NCBI RefSeq assembly: GCF_023101665.1
Contig: NZ_CP082161.1
Location: forward strand, 806,001-870,000
Direction of reading: 5' to 3'
Length of the DNA: 64,000 nt
Source: Bradyrhizobium sp. 195
GTDB taxonomy: Bacteria; Pseudomonadota; Alphaproteobacteria; Rhizobiales; Xanthobacteraceae
The number at the start of each line of letters is the position of its first letter. Position 1 is the first letter of the stretch. The notes beneath the pieces were generated by a model. The model was not told the origin of the DNA. It ran no database searches and saw only the letters and a program-made list of their open reading frames with translations. This document shows, piece by piece, positions 8,829 through 17,756 of the stretch. Made by a program: the position numbers and the translations under genes.

Positions 8829-9098
8829 ATGCCACTCGCCGCCGCGCCGCGCCTGCTTGCAGCTGTGCTGCTCGCCATCGCTCTCTCCGCCTGCTCCGCG
8901 CGCTACCAGACGCCGGTGGCGGTGGGCGGGGACGATGACGACGCGGTTTGTCAGAGCCGCGGCTATGCGCAGGGCTCGCCCGAATACGTGGCCTGCCGCA
9001 AGGACCGCGACGTCCAGCGCAACGCCGCCACCGCGCGTGCCGACCGTCGCCAGCGCGACCTCGGCGAATACATGCTGAACCATCCCGAGCGGCCGTAG
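8829..9098 (+). CDS. Small lipoprotein of unknown function
   Basis: 89 residues. The first 23 residues are a lipoprotein signal with the lipobox LSAC, so C24 would be lipidated and the mature protein anchored to a membrane. The rest is polar, with a short acidic run (GDDDDA), two more cysteines (C42 and C56 region) and an Arg-rich segment RADRRQRDLGEYM. AGGGGA lies ahead of the ATG. I know of no defined function; similar short lipoproteins are common in Bradyrhizobium-like genomes. The next gene is 25 bases downstream and may be cotranscribed. Confidence 0.72.
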   Translation: MPLAAAPRLLAAVLLAIALSACSARYQTPVAVGGDDDDAVCQSRGYAQGSPEYVACRKDRDVQRNAATARADRRQRDLGEYMLNHPERP

Positions 9099-9123
9099 GT
9101 CGTCCCGGTCAACGGAGGTCGTC

Positions 9124-9330
9124 ATGAACGAGGACCAGTTCAACACATCTTTACGTAAATTCCTCAAGCAAGTCGGGGTCACCTCGCAGCGCGAGATCGA
9201 GAAGGCCGTGCGCGATGCGATCGCAGCCGGCCGGATCCAGGGACGCGAGAAGCTCAACGCGAAAATGGTCCTGACCATCGATGGTGTCGGGCTCGTCCAC
9301 GAGATCGACGACGTGATCGAGCTCAGCTGA
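9124..9330 (+). CDS. DUF6494 family protein
   Basis: 68 residues beginning MNEDQFNTSLRKFLKQVG, the hallmark of the DUF6494 family found widely in alphaproteobacteria and some betaproteobacteria. The first half is predicted helical and basic. The second half (KLNAKMVLTIDGVGLVHEID) looks like a beta hairpin. A good ribosome site (GGAGG, 6 bases upstream) supports the ATG. No signal peptide is present, so it is probably cytoplasmic. The biological role is unknown. Confidence 0.82.
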   Translation: MNEDQFNTSLRKFLKQVGVTSQREIEKAVRDAIAAGRIQGREKLNAKMVLTIDGVGLVHEIDDVIELS

Positions 9331-9412
9331 GCCGCCCCGCCGTGGAATAAGCGTCGTTCTGACCTTCATCTTCGAGTGATCGGCCCGTGTCGTCCGTGTG
9401 CCGTGTCCCGAA

Positions 9413-9443
9413 GCAAAAACGCGGCGGATGGCTCCGCCGCGTT
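9413..9443 (-). terminator. Rho-independent terminator of trcR
   Basis: Read on the minus strand, an 11-bp GC-rich stem (AACGCGGCGGA with TCCGCCGCGTT) with a 4-base loop is followed by a T5 run. It lies 37 bases after the trcR stop codon. Confidence 0.85.
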
Positions 9444-9479
9444 CGAATCGATGTGGACGTTCGGCGCGAAGCCGGAGCC

Positions 9480-10175
9480 TCACTCCTCTTCGTCTTCCTG
9501 CTTCTTGCCGCCGAGCGTCTTCAGCTTGGCGAATACGGCGTCGAGGTTGAGGTCGTCGCTCGATCGCTCGGCGGGCTCGAACTCGTCCTTCTTGGTGGTC
9601 TCGGACGCCGGCAGCAGGGTTGCGCCGCCATAGGCTGCGTCGATCGGCTTCTCCTTGGCCGCGCGTGCCACCTCAAAATCGAGCTCGATCTGCGAGCAGA
9701 GTCCGAGGGTGACAGGGTCGATCGGGGTCAGCTGGGAGGTGTTCCAGTGGGTGCGGTCCCGCACGCTCGCGATCGTGCTCTTGGTGGTGCCGACCAGGCG
9801 CATGATCTGGGCGTCCTTGAGCTCGGCATGGTTGCGCAGCAGCCAGAGGATGGCGCTCGGACGCTCGTGGCGGCGCGAGACGGGGGTGTATCGCGGGCCC
9901 TTCCGCTTGGGCTGAGGCGGCAACACCACCTTGCTCTCCTGGAGGCGGAGGCGGTAATCCGGATTCCTCTCGCCCTTTTCGATCTCCTCGCGGGTCAGCT
10001 GGCCGTTGGAGAGGGGGTCCATGCCCTTGATGCCCTGGGCAGCATCGCCGTCGGCGATCGCGCGCACCTCGAGGGGATGCATCTTGGTGAAATCGGCGAC
10101 CTGGTCGAAGGTCAGCGCGGTGTTGTCGAGCAGCCAGACGGCGGTCGCCTTGGGCATCAGAGGTGCGTTGCTCAT
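9480..10175 (-). CDS. trcR: TrcR-like cell cycle transcriptional regulator (DUF1013)
   Basis: 231 residues. The sequence MPKATAVWLLDNTALTFDQV at the start, the helix-turn-helix-like segment LWLLRNHAELKDAQIMRLVGTTKSTIASVRDR (read in two parts) near residues 105-135, and the acidic tail are those of DUF1013, named TrcR in Caulobacter, where it acts in cell-cycle transcription. The ATG at 10175 is preceded by AAAGGAG. An upstream extension of the frame (to 10364) lacks similarity and was rejected. The gene diverges from ispH and ends at a clear terminator. DNA binding is expected; its targets here are unknown. Confidence 0.88.
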   Translation of the reverse strand: MSNAPLMPKATAVWLLDNTALTFDQVADFTKMHPLEVRAIADGDAAQGIKGMDPLSNGQLTREEIEKGERNPDYRLRLQESKVVLPPQPKRKGPRYTPVSRRHERPSAILWLLRNHAELKDAQIMRLVGTTKSTIASVRDRTHWNTSQLTPIDPVTLGLCSQIELDFEVARAAKEKPIDAAYGGATLLPASETTKKDEFEPAERSSDDLNLDAVFAKLKTLGGKKQEDEEE

Positions 10176-10418
10176 GGCAAATCTCCTTTGTGCTTCGCCC
10201 ACCCCTCTGGAGGCGAAGCCGGTGGTCATCAGCGATGACTGGGAATTCGCGCTATATAAGCCCGGAGGGGGTAGCCACGCAATGGTTCTGCTATAGATAG
10301 TGCCTTGACAGCGCCCGAAAGGGGGCCCAATTCCCTGTAAGCCCGTACCCAAGCCCCATTCCATCCATCGACCGCTTCCCGCCCATTTGGCGGGGTGATT
10401 CGGTCCCGAGATCGCTCA
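10176..10418. promoter_or_regulatory. Divergent control region between trcR and ispH
   Basis: The 243-base gap between two divergent genes must hold both promoters. On the plus strand a TTGACA hexamer occurs at about 10306, a plausible -35 element for ispH, though no convincing -10 is placed at the right distance. The trcR ribosome site AAAGGAG is at the left edge. Nothing else was recognised. Confidence 0.4.
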
Positions 10419-11387
10419 ATGTCAGCCAAACCAGACCTCAAGATCGTGCTTTGTTCTCCCCGCGGCTTCTGCGCCGGGGTGGTCCGGGCGATCGACACCG
10501 TGGAACGGGCGCTCGATAAATACGGCGCCCCGGTCTATGTTCGCCATGAGATTGTGCACAACAAGTACGTCGTCGACGGGTTGAAGAAAAAGGGCGCCAT
10601 CTTCGTCGAGGAGCTGGCCGAAATCCCGGAAAACACCACCGCACCGGTGGTGTTCTCGGCCCACGGCGTGCCGAAATCGGTTCCGGCCGACGCCCAGTCC
10701 CGCAATTTGTTCTCGCTGGATGCGACCTGCCCGCTGGTGACCAAGGTGCACCGCGAGGCCGCGATCCACTTCAAGCGTGGCCGCGAGATCTTCCTGATCG
10801 GCCACTCCCATCATCCCGAGGTGGTCGGCACGCTCGGCCAGCTTCCGACCGGCGCCGTCACCTTGATCGAGACCGCCGAGGACGCCAAGACCATTGCGCC
10901 GAAGGACCCCAACAACCTCGCCTTCGTGACCCAGACCACGCTGTCGATCGATGACACGGCGGAGATCGTCGCGCTCCTGAAGGAGCGCTTCCCGAACATC
11001 AACGGGCCGCACAAGGAAGACATCTGCTACGCCACCACCAACCGCCAACTCGCGGTGAAGAAGGTGGCGCCGGTGGTCGATGCGCTGATCGTTGTCGGTG
11101 CGCCGAACTCGTCGAACTCGCAGCGCCTGCGCGAGGTCGCCGAGCGCGAGGGCTGCGGGATCGCGGTGCTGGCGCAGCGCGCCACCGACATCGACTGGGA
11201 CAAGTTCGGCAACATCTCGAGCCTCGGCATCACCGCAGGCGCATCCGCGCCGGAGGTGATCGTCGAAGAGATCATGGACGCGTTCGCCGAGCGCTACACG
11301 CTGCATGTGGAGACGGTCTCGGCCGCGGAGGAGAACGAGTTCTTCCCGCTGCCGCGTCAGGTGCGCCCTGAAGCTGCCGCCGAGTAG
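10419..11387 (+). CDS. ispH: 4-hydroxy-3-methylbut-2-enyl diphosphate reductase
   Basis: 322 residues. Catalyses the last step of the MEP isoprenoid pathway, reducing HMBPP to IPP and DMAPP with an iron-sulfur cluster, in the cytoplasm. The three cluster cysteines are C18 (in PRGFCAG), C104 (in DATCPLV) and C203 (in [11 protein letters not shown]). Substrate-binding H50 and the catalytic glutamate in HPEVVGT (E134) are present. The ATG at 10419 gives the usual N-terminus; an upstream in-frame start adds eight residues without family support. The thrB gene follows after 6 bases and then rnhA overlaps it, a conserved alphaproteobacterial order, so the three are probably one operon. Confidence 0.97.
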   Translation: MSAKPDLKIVLCSPRGFCAGVVRAIDTVERALDKYGAPVYVRHEIVHNKYVVDGLKKKGAIFVEELAEIPENTTAPVVFSAHGVPKSVPADAQSRNLFSLDATCPLVTKVHREAAIHFKRGREIFLIGHSHHPEVVGTLGQLPTGAVTLIETAEDAKTIAPKDPNNLAFVTQTTLSIDDTAEIVALLKERFPNINGPHKEDICYATTNRQLAVKKVAPVVDALIVVGAPNSSNSQRLREVAEREGCGIAVLAQRATDIDWDKFGNISSLGITAGASAPEVIVEEIMDAFAERYTLHVETVSAAEENEFFPLPRQVRPEAAAE

Positions 11388-11393
11388 ACTTTT

Positions 11394-12377
11394 ATGGCGG
11401 TCTACACCGACGTTGCCGCCGACGAGCTTGCGGATTTCCTGAAGCAATATGATCTCGGCGAATTGCTCTCCTACAAGGGCATCGCCGAGGGCGTCGAGAA
11501 TTCGAACTTCCTGCTGCACACGGGGCAAGGCTCGTTCATCCTCACGCTCTACGAGAAGCGCGTGGCGAAGAACGATCTGCCGTTCTTCCTCGCGCTGATG
11601 ACGCATCTGGCCGAGCACGGCGTCAACTGCCCGCTGCCGGTAAAGGGCAGAGACGGCGAGGCGCTGCGCGAACTGTCGGGCCGTCCGGCCGCGATCATCA
11701 CCTTTCTCGAAGGCGTCTGGCCGCGCAAGCCGAACGCGACGCATTGCGCCGGCGTCGGCGAGGGGCTGGCCAGGATGCATCTGGCCGGCGCCAATTTTGC
11801 GATCAAGCGCGGCAATGCGCTGTCGGTGTCGGGCTGGCGGCCGCTGTTCGACGCGGCGGCAAGCCGCGCCGATGAGGTCCAGCCGGGCCTGCATGCGTTT
11901 CTCGCCGCCGAGCTCGATTATCTCTCGAGCGGGGTCTGGCCGAACAATTTGCCGGAGGGCGTGATCCACGCCGACCTCTTCAACGACAACGTCTTCTTCC
12001 TTGGCGACAAGCTCTCCGGGATCATCGACTTCACCTTCGCCTGCAACGACATGCTGGCCTATGACGTCGCGATCTGCCTCAACGCCTGGTGCTTCGAGCC
12101 GGATCATTCCTTCAACGTCACCAAGGCGCGTGCCTTCCTCAATGCCTATGGCCGGGTCCGAAAGCTCTCGGATGCGGAAGAGGCCGCGCTGCCGCTGCTC
12201 GCGCGTGGCGCCGCGATCCGCTTCCTGCTGACGCGGCTGGTGGACTGGCTCAACGTGCCCGAGGGTGCGCTGGTCAAGCCGAAAGATCCGCTGGAATATT
12301 TCCGCAAGCTGCGCTTTCACCAGAGCGTGTCCAGCGCGCGCGATTACGGGCTGATGCCGTCAGGACTGGTCGCGTGA
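11394..12377 (+). CDS. thrB: Homoserine kinase
   Basis: 327 residues of the aminoglycoside-phosphotransferase-like homoserine kinase type, not the GHMP type of E. coli. It phosphorylates homoserine for threonine synthesis. The N-terminal start [16 protein letters not shown] and the segment [13 protein letters not shown] are typical. The catalytic loop is H192-A-D194-L-F-N-D-N199, and the metal-binding IIDF has D212. It begins 6 bases after ispH without a clear ribosome site, so translation is probably coupled. Its stop codon overlaps the GTG of rnhA by the sequence GTGA. Confidence 0.95.
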   Translation: MAVYTDVAADELADFLKQYDLGELLSYKGIAEGVENSNFLLHTGQGSFILTLYEKRVAKNDLPFFLALMTHLAEHGVNCPLPVKGRDGEALRELSGRPAAIITFLEGVWPRKPNATHCAGVGEGLARMHLAGANFAIKRGNALSVSGWRPLFDAAASRADEVQPGLHAFLAAELDYLSSGVWPNNLPEGVIHADLFNDNVFFLGDKLSGIIDFTFACNDMLAYDVAICLNAWCFEPDHSFNVTKARAFLNAYGRVRKLSDAEEAALPLLARGAAIRFLLTRLVDWLNVPEGALVKPKDPLEYFRKLRFHQSVSSARDYGLMPSGLVA

Positions 12378-12838
12378 GCGAGCTTCCCAATGTCACGATC
12401 TATACCGACGGCGCCTGCTCGGGAAATCCCGGGCCGGGCGGCTGGGGCGCGATCCTGAAGTTCGGCGACAAGGAAAAAGAGCTGAACGGCGGCGAGCGCC
12501 ACACCACCAACAACCAGATGGAATTGATGGCGGCGATCTCCGCTCTCGAAGCGCTGAAGAAGCCGTGCACCGTCGATCTCTACACCGACAGCCAGTATGT
12601 CCGGCAGGGCATCACCGGCTGGATCCACGGCTGGAAGCGCAACGGCTGGCGCACCGCCGACAAGAAGCCGGTGAAGAATGTTGAGCTATGGCAGCGCCTC
12701 GACGCCGCGCTGAAGCAGCACCAGGTCCGCTGGCACTGGGTCAAGGGCCACGCCGGCCACCCCGAGAACGAACGCGCCGATCAGCTCGCGCGCGACGGGA
12801 TCGTGAAGGCGCGGTTGCAGCAAAGGCTGGCGGAGTAG
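12374..12838 (+). CDS. rnhA: Ribonuclease HI
   Basis: 154 residues. Degrades the RNA strand of RNA-DNA hybrids in the cytoplasm. The active-site set is complete: D12 (in [14 protein letters not shown]), E50 (in NNQMELMA), D72 (in YTDSQYV), H127 (in [11 protein letters not shown]) and D138. The start is GTG at 12374, which overlaps the thrB stop by four bases (GTGA). A longer frame upstream overlaps thrB and is a shadow. Last gene of the ispH-thrB-rnhA operon; a palindromic repeat follows. Confidence 0.97.
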   Translation: MSELPNVTIYTDGACSGNPGPGGWGAILKFGDKEKELNGGERHTTNNQMELMAAISALEALKKPCTVDLYTDSQYVRQGITGWIHGWKRNGWRTADKKPVKNVELWQRLDAALKQHQVRWHWVKGHAGHPENERADQLARDGIVKARLQQRLAE

Positions 12839-12868
12839 GGGCGCGCTGTCGTCGCCCGGTTCTCAACT

Positions 12869-12972
12869 GTCATCGCCCGCGAAGGCGGGCGATCCAGTAT
12901 TCCAGAGACGCTTGTGATTGGGCCGAGAGGCCTCGTCGTACTGGATGCCCCGGTCAAGCCGGGGCATGACAG
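12869..12972. repeat. Palindromic intergenic repeat (family F, copy 2)
   Basis: Hairpins CGCCCGCGAAGGCGGGCG and CCCCGGTCAAGCCGGGG are joined by GATCCAGTA and TACTGGAT, which pair. Related to 8652-8750. It lies between the convergent rnhA and peroxiredoxin genes and may act as a two-way transcription stop. Confidence 0.85.
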
Positions 12973-13002
12973 TGTCAATTAGCTAAGAGCGGTGCCTAAA
13001 GC

Positions 13003-13488
13003 TCAGAGCTGCCCCAGCAGCGTATCGCCGCCGGAGACCTCGACCTTGCCGGGCATCGCTTCGAGGTTCAGCTTCTTCACCACGCCGTCCTCGACCAGCA
13101 TCGAATAGCGCTTGGAGCGGATGCCGAGGCCGTTGGCGGAGGCGTCCAGCTCCATGCCGATCGCCTTGGCGAACTCGGCATTGCCGTCGGCGAGGAAGAT
13201 TGCCTCGTCGCGCTGGTCGGTGTCGCGCTTCCAGGCGTTCATGACGAAGGCGTCGTTGACGGAGACGATGGCGATGGTGTCGACGCCCTTGTCCTTCAGG
13301 GCGTAGGCGTTGAGGAAGATGCTCGGCAGATGCATCTTGTGGCAGGTGCCGGTATAGGCGCCGGGCACCGCGAACAGCGCCACCTTCTTGCCCTTGAAGA
13401 TATCGTCGGTGGTCTTCACCTGCGGGCCTTCCGCCGTCATCACGCGGAATTTAGCCTCGGGCAGCTTGTCGCCAGTCTGGATCGCCAT
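13003..13488 (-). CDS. Peroxiredoxin (Prx5 type)
   Basis: 161 residues, the usual Prx5 length. Reduces peroxides in the cytoplasm using thiol reductants. The peroxidatic cysteine is C49 in VPGAYTGTCHKMHLP, matching the PxxxTxxC pattern (P42, T46, C49). The family usually has Pro just before the TC pair, where this protein has Gly. No second conserved resolving cysteine is seen, so it is probably a 1-Cys or atypical enzyme using an outside thiol. GGGAGA precedes the ATG at 13488. It is a single gene, convergent with rnhA. Confidence 0.9.
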   Translation of the reverse strand: MAIQTGDKLPEAKFRVMTAEGPQVKTTDDIFKGKKVALFAVPGAYTGTCHKMHLPSIFLNAYALKDKGVDTIAIVSVNDAFVMNAWKRDTDQRDEAIFLADGNAEFAKAIGMELDASANGLGIRSKRYSMLVEDGVVKKLNLEAMPGKVEVSGGDTLLGQL

Positions 13489-13607
13489 CGTCAGTCTCCC
13501 TGAAAATCGGTCCCGCTTTTTAGACCGAGCGGCGGGCCTGCACAATATTGCCGGCGGCGGAAGCGGTGGGGCTTGGGCCTCTCCTTGGGCCGTTCACCGT
13601 GATGTCA

Positions 13608-14180
13608 TCAGCCGGCGAAGCCGCCGCCGTCGAGGAACGCCTGCTCTTCCTCGGTGGTGTCACGGTTGAGGACGCGGTTGCGGTGTGGAAAGCGGCCGAA
13701 CCGCCGGATGATGTCGGCGTGCTCCCGGGCGTATTTCAGGTTCTCGGCATTGTCAGCCTTGTTGGCATTGTCGGCATTTTGAAACAGGGCGACGCAATGC
13801 TCCTGGTCGGGCAAGTGCTCGGAATGCATGAAAGGCAGATAGAGGAATTCGACCAGCACGGGATTGATCCTGCGATCGACGCCGCGATCGATGGCCCGGC
13901 GGGCGACGTCGCGCGCCAGCGCATCGCTGGAAAACGTCCGGGGATCGCCGCGAAACATGTTGCGGGGAAACTGGTCGAGCACGATGACCAGCGCGAGCGC
14001 GCCGTCGTCGCTCCTCTCCCATGATGCAAGCTCACCGGCGGCCGCCTTCTGCCACACAGCGAGAAAGCGGCGCCTGACCTCCGCGTCGAAAGCGTCGTCG
14101 CGCTTGTACCAGCGCTCGCGGCCGGCCTCGCGCCAGAAGGCGAGAATGCCTGATGGCGCAATGTCTCCGACGTCCGTCAT
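13608..14180 (-). CDS. DUF924 family protein
   Basis: 190 residues. The order of motifs is that of DUF924: ILAFWREAGRERWYKRDDAFD at the start, ALVIVLDQFPRNMFRG in the middle, then VEFLYLPFMHSEHLPDQE and a final FPHRNRVLNR. The fold is helical and TPR-like; no signal peptide. Many bacteria carry it and no biochemical role is firmly established. It starts 12 bases after the fadD stop on the same strand, so the two are probably cotranscribed. Confidence 0.88.
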   Translation of the reverse strand: MTDVGDIAPSGILAFWREAGRERWYKRDDAFDAEVRRRFLAVWQKAAAGELASWERSDDGALALVIVLDQFPRNMFRGDPRTFSSDALARDVARRAIDRGVDRRINPVLVEFLYLPFMHSEHLPDQEHCVALFQNADNANKADNAENLKYAREHADIIRRFGRFPHRNRVLNRDTTEEEQAFLDGGGFAG

Positions 14181-14192
14181 CGGCGGTGCGGC

Positions 14193-15878
14193 TTACGCCG
14201 CTTCCGCCTTCTTCTCGTCGCGGAGCTGACGGCGCAGGATCTTGCCGACATTGGTCTTGGGCAGGTCGTTGCGGAACTCGATGTGCTTGGGCACCTTGTA
14301 GCCAGTGAGCTGCTCGTGACAGAATTTGATCACCGCCTCGGCGGTGAGGTTGGGGTCCTTCTTCACCACGAAAGCCTTCACCGCTTCACCCGATTTGGAA
14401 TCGGGGATGCCGATCACGGCACATTCGAGCACGCCCGGATGGCTCGCGATCACTTCCTCGATCTCGTTCGGATAGACGTTGAAGCCGGAGACCAGGATCA
14501 TGTCCTTCTTGCGGTCGACGATCTTGGTGTAGCCCTTCTCGTCCATCACGCCGATGTCGCCGGTGCGGAAATAGCCGTCCGCGGTCATCACCTTGGTGGT
14601 CTCCTCCGGCCTGTTCCAGTAACCCGACATCACTTGCGGCCCCTTGGCGCAGATCTCGCCCGCCTGGCCGAGGGGGACTTCGTTGCCGTCGTCGTCGCGG
14701 ATCGAGATCCAGGTCGAGGACACGGGAAGACCGATGGTGCCGGTGAACTCGGTCGCGGTCGCCGGATTGCAGGTCAGCGTCGGCGAGGTCTCCGACAGGC
14801 CGTAGCCTTCGGCGATGAAGCAGCCGGTGATCGCCTTCCACTGCTCGGCAACAGGGCGTTGTACGGCCATGCCGCCGCCGTTGGAGATCTTCAGCTTGGA
14901 GAAGTCGAGCTTCTTGAAGTCGGGATGGTGCATCAGCCCGTTGTAGAGCGTGTTCACGGCCGGGAAGCTGTTGACCTGGTATTTCGCCAGCTCCTTGACG
15001 AAGCCCGCGATGTCGCGCGGGTTGGGGATCAGGAGATTGCAGCCGCCGGCGCGCACCGCGAGCAGGTAGCAGGCCGTCAGCGCGAAGATGTGATAGAGCG
15101 GCAGCGCGCAGACGATCATGAGCTGATCGACATGCGGCGGCGCCGCCATCGCCGGCTGGAGCCAGGCGTCGTTCTGCAGGACGTTGGCGACGATGTTGCG
15201 GTGGAGCAGGGTGGCGCCCTTGGAAACGCCCGTGGTGCCGCCGGTATATTGCAGGAAGGCGACGTCGCCCGGCGAGAGTTTTGGTTTGTTGAAGGTCATG
15301 CCGCGGCCGGCCGAGAGCGCGTCGTTGAAGGATACTGCGCCCGGCAGCGACCATGCCGGTACCATCTTCTTGACGCGGCGGACGACGAGGTTGACGATCA
15401 CGCCCTTGAAGCCGAGCAGGTCGCCCATGCTGGCGACGATGACATGCTTCACCGCGGTCTTCGCGATCACCTGTTCGACGGTGTGGGCAAAGTTCTCCAG
15501 CACGACGATGGCTTCGGCGCCGGAATCCTTGAGTTGGTGCTCGAGCTCACGCGGGGTGTAGAGCGGGTTGACGTTGACGACGGCGAAACCGGCGCGTAGC
15601 ACCGCGGCAGTCGCGACCGGATATTGCAGCACGTTCGGCATCATGAGGGCGACGCGCGCGCCGCGCTGCAGCCCGCGGCCCTGCAAATAAGCGGCGAGCG
15701 CGACCGACATCTGGTCGAGGTCGCGGTAGCTGATCGCCTTGTCCATGCAGATGAAGGCCTTGCGGTCGGCGAACTTGGTGAAGCTCTCCTCCAGCAGGTC
15801 GACCAGCGATGCGTATTGGGTCGGCTCGATATCGGCCGGCACGCCGGGCGGATATTGCTTGAGCCAGATGCGCTCCAT
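14193..15878 (-). CDS. fadD: Long-chain fatty acid--CoA ligase
   Basis: 561 residues, the same length as E. coli FadD and very similar in layout: ERIWLKQYPPGVPADI at the start, MMPNVLQYPVA and NPLYTPRELEHQL near residue 110, the AMP-binding loop YTGGTTGVSKGA near residue 215, GYGLSETSP, and KTNVGKILRR at the end. It activates fatty acids to acyl-CoA for beta-oxidation or lipid synthesis at the inner membrane. The ATG at 15878 follows GAGGGGAG. The DUF924 gene follows closely on the same strand. Confidence 0.93.
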   Translation of the reverse strand: MERIWLKQYPPGVPADIEPTQYASLVDLLEESFTKFADRKAFICMDKAISYRDLDQMSVALAAYLQGRGLQRGARVALMMPNVLQYPVATAAVLRAGFAVVNVNPLYTPRELEHQLKDSGAEAIVVLENFAHTVEQVIAKTAVKHVIVASMGDLLGFKGVIVNLVVRRVKKMVPAWSLPGAVSFNDALSAGRGMTFNKPKLSPGDVAFLQYTGGTTGVSKGATLLHRNIVANVLQNDAWLQPAMAAPPHVDQLMIVCALPLYHIFALTACYLLAVRAGGCNLLIPNPRDIAGFVKELAKYQVNSFPAVNTLYNGLMHHPDFKKLDFSKLKISNGGGMAVQRPVAEQWKAITGCFIAEGYGLSETSPTLTCNPATATEFTGTIGLPVSSTWISIRDDDGNEVPLGQAGEICAKGPQVMSGYWNRPEETTKVMTADGYFRTGDIGVMDEKGYTKIVDRKKDMILVSGFNVYPNEIEEVIASHPGVLECAVIGIPDSKSGEAVKAFVVKKDPNLTAEAVIKFCHEQLTGYKVPKHIEFRNDLPKTNVGKILRRQLRDEKKAEAA

Positions 15879-16067
15879 GGAAAACTCCCCTCGTTGACCA
15901 GAGCCCGTTGTGTCTCGGGCTTGCCTCATTGCCGCCAGTATCGAACCTGCCGGAGCGTGTGGCAAGCGGTCGAGGCTTAGGGCAAAGGTCGGGGCGTCGC
16001 TACTGGAATCATCGCGAACGGCGCTGCCGCAGGTGCGAAGCGCCGTCCGTCGCGCTGAGGGACGCCG

Positions 16068-17567
16068 TCAACTGTTGTTGGCCGGCTTGGCGGCGGGCTT
16101 GGTCGCGGCCTTGGGCTTGGCGGGCTTCGGATCGCCGCTCGCCGCAGGCTTCTCGGCGGGTTTTGCCGCCGTATCGTGCTTGGCGGCAGCATGCTTGGGC
16201 GCCGCCGGCTTCGCCACATTCTTGGCGTCGCTCTTACCGTCGCTCTTACCGTCACTCTTGGCCGCAGCCGGCTTGGCCTCCGGCTTCGCCGCGGCCGTCT
16301 TGGTATCCTTCTTGCTGTCCTTGCCCGCGTCTTTCGGCTTGTCGGCTGCGTCGGGCTTCTTGGCCACGCGCGACTTCTTGCCACGCGGCTTTGACGCGGC
16401 CTGCTGGTCGGCATCGGCCGCGACCGCCGCGATCAGGGCGGTGCCGGTGCGGGTCGGACCGGTATAGACCAGCACGGGCTCGGCCGCCGCCGGAGCCGAG
16501 GCCATCAGCTCGGACGCCTTCATCAGGGGCGGCTGGAGGCCGGCGGTGAAGAAGGTGACCTGGGCTTCGCCGCCGGTGGCCGAGGCCGATCCGGTCGTGC
16601 CGCCATTGGCTGCAATCAGCGCATCGTCGTCGTCGCTGGCCGGCCGCTTGCGATGGCCGCCGCACATCTCGTCGCGCAGGTTCGGCGGCGAGGCGTCGAC
16701 CGGCACGAGGTTATCGACTGTGCCGAGCGAGGGGCGCAGCCACGTCAGATTGTCCTGGCCGAAGCCGCGCTCCAGCAGCTGCGCCGCCTTCACCGCGCGC
16801 GCGGTGCCGGAACTCGCGCCCAGCACCACCGCGATCAGCCGGCGGCCGTTGCGCGTCGCCGACGCCACGAGATTGTAGCCGGAGGCACAGATGAAGCCGG
16901 TCTTGAAACCGTCGGCGCCGGGATAGCGGCCGATCAGCTTGTTGAAATTGCCGGTGACACGCTTGCCGAAACGCATCGCCGGGATGTGCACGAAGTATTC
17001 GTATTCGGGCAGGTCGCGCAGGAACGAGCGCGCCAAAATGCCGAGGTCGCGCGCCGAGGTGATCTGGCCGTCGGCGGGCAGGCCGTTCGGATTGACGTAG
17101 CTGGTCTGCGTCATGCCGAGCTTCCTGGCGGTGTCGTTCATCATCGCTGAGAAGCCGTCGATCGAGCCGCCGACGCCTTCGGCAAGCACCACGGCCATGT
17201 CGTTCGCCGACTTGACCATCATCATCTTCAGCGCGTTGTCGACGGTGAGCTGCGTTCCCGGACGGAACCCCATCTTCGAGGGCGATTGCGAGGCCGCCGT
17301 CGGCGATACCGTGAGCAGCGTGTCGAGCGTCAGTCTGCCGTCCTTGACCGCCCTCAGCGTCACATAGGCGGTCATGATCTTGGTGACGGAGGCCGGATAC
17401 CAGGGAATCGTCGCGTTATCCGCCTGCAGCACTTTGCCGCTGTCGGCCTCGATCAGCAGCAGCGCTTCGGCGCTCGCCGCGCGGGGCGCGAGCAGCGCGG
17501 CGCATGCGAGGCTCGCAGCGAACAGGTTGAACAGCGATTTGCGAAGCAGCGGGCGTAGGGCGTGCAC
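16068..17567 (-). CDS. D-alanyl-D-alanine carboxypeptidase (peptidase S11) with long Ala/Lys/Pro-rich tail
   Basis: 499 residues. A signal peptide (to about residue 33) sends it to the periplasm, where it trims peptidoglycan pentapeptides. The penicillin-binding motifs are S60-V-T-K63, S120-A-N122 and K222-T-G224. The catalytic part ends near residue 310. The rest is low-complexity: the last about 120 residues are almost only Ala, Lys, Pro, Asp and Ser, with KSDGKSDGKSDAKN-like repeats; this may bind the wall or be a flexible linker. It lacks the usual DacC C-terminal beta domain and amphipathic anchor as far as I can see. The start is GTG with a weak AAGGA upstream. Confidence 0.88.
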   Translation of the reverse strand: MHALRPLLRKSLFNLFAASLACAALLAPRAASAEALLLIEADSGKVLQADNATIPWYPASVTKIMTAYVTLRAVKDGRLTLDTLLTVSPTAASQSPSKMGFRPGTQLTVDNALKMMMVKSANDMAVVLAEGVGGSIDGFSAMMNDTARKLGMTQTSYVNPNGLPADGQITSARDLGILARSFLRDLPEYEYFVHIPAMRFGKRVTGNFNKLIGRYPGADGFKTGFICASGYNLVASATRNGRRLIAVVLGASSGTARAVKAAQLLERGFGQDNLTWLRPSLGTVDNLVPVDASPPNLRDEMCGGHRKRPASDDDDALIAANGGTTGSASATGGEAQVTFFTAGLQPPLMKASELMASAPAAAEPVLVYTGPTRTGTALIAAVAADADQQAASKPRGKKSRVAKKPDAADKPKDAGKDSKKDTKTAAAKPEAKPAAAKSDGKSDGKSDAKNVAKPAAPKHAAAKHDTAAKPAEKPAASGDPKPAKPKAATKPAAKPANNS

Positions 17568-17756
17568 TATCCGATTCCGGTCCTTGGAGACCCGCCGGTT
17601 CCGGGCGGCTCTCGTGATCTGATGTTCGGTTTTGAAATCCAGCGCCGCCGCTTGCGGCGTCGCAAACCTATACCGGCTGGTGCGTCGATAATAGGGGCAT
17701 CAGCGGGGTATTCCGCAATGAAATAGGCCGAATTTCGACGCTGTTATGAGGGCTTG

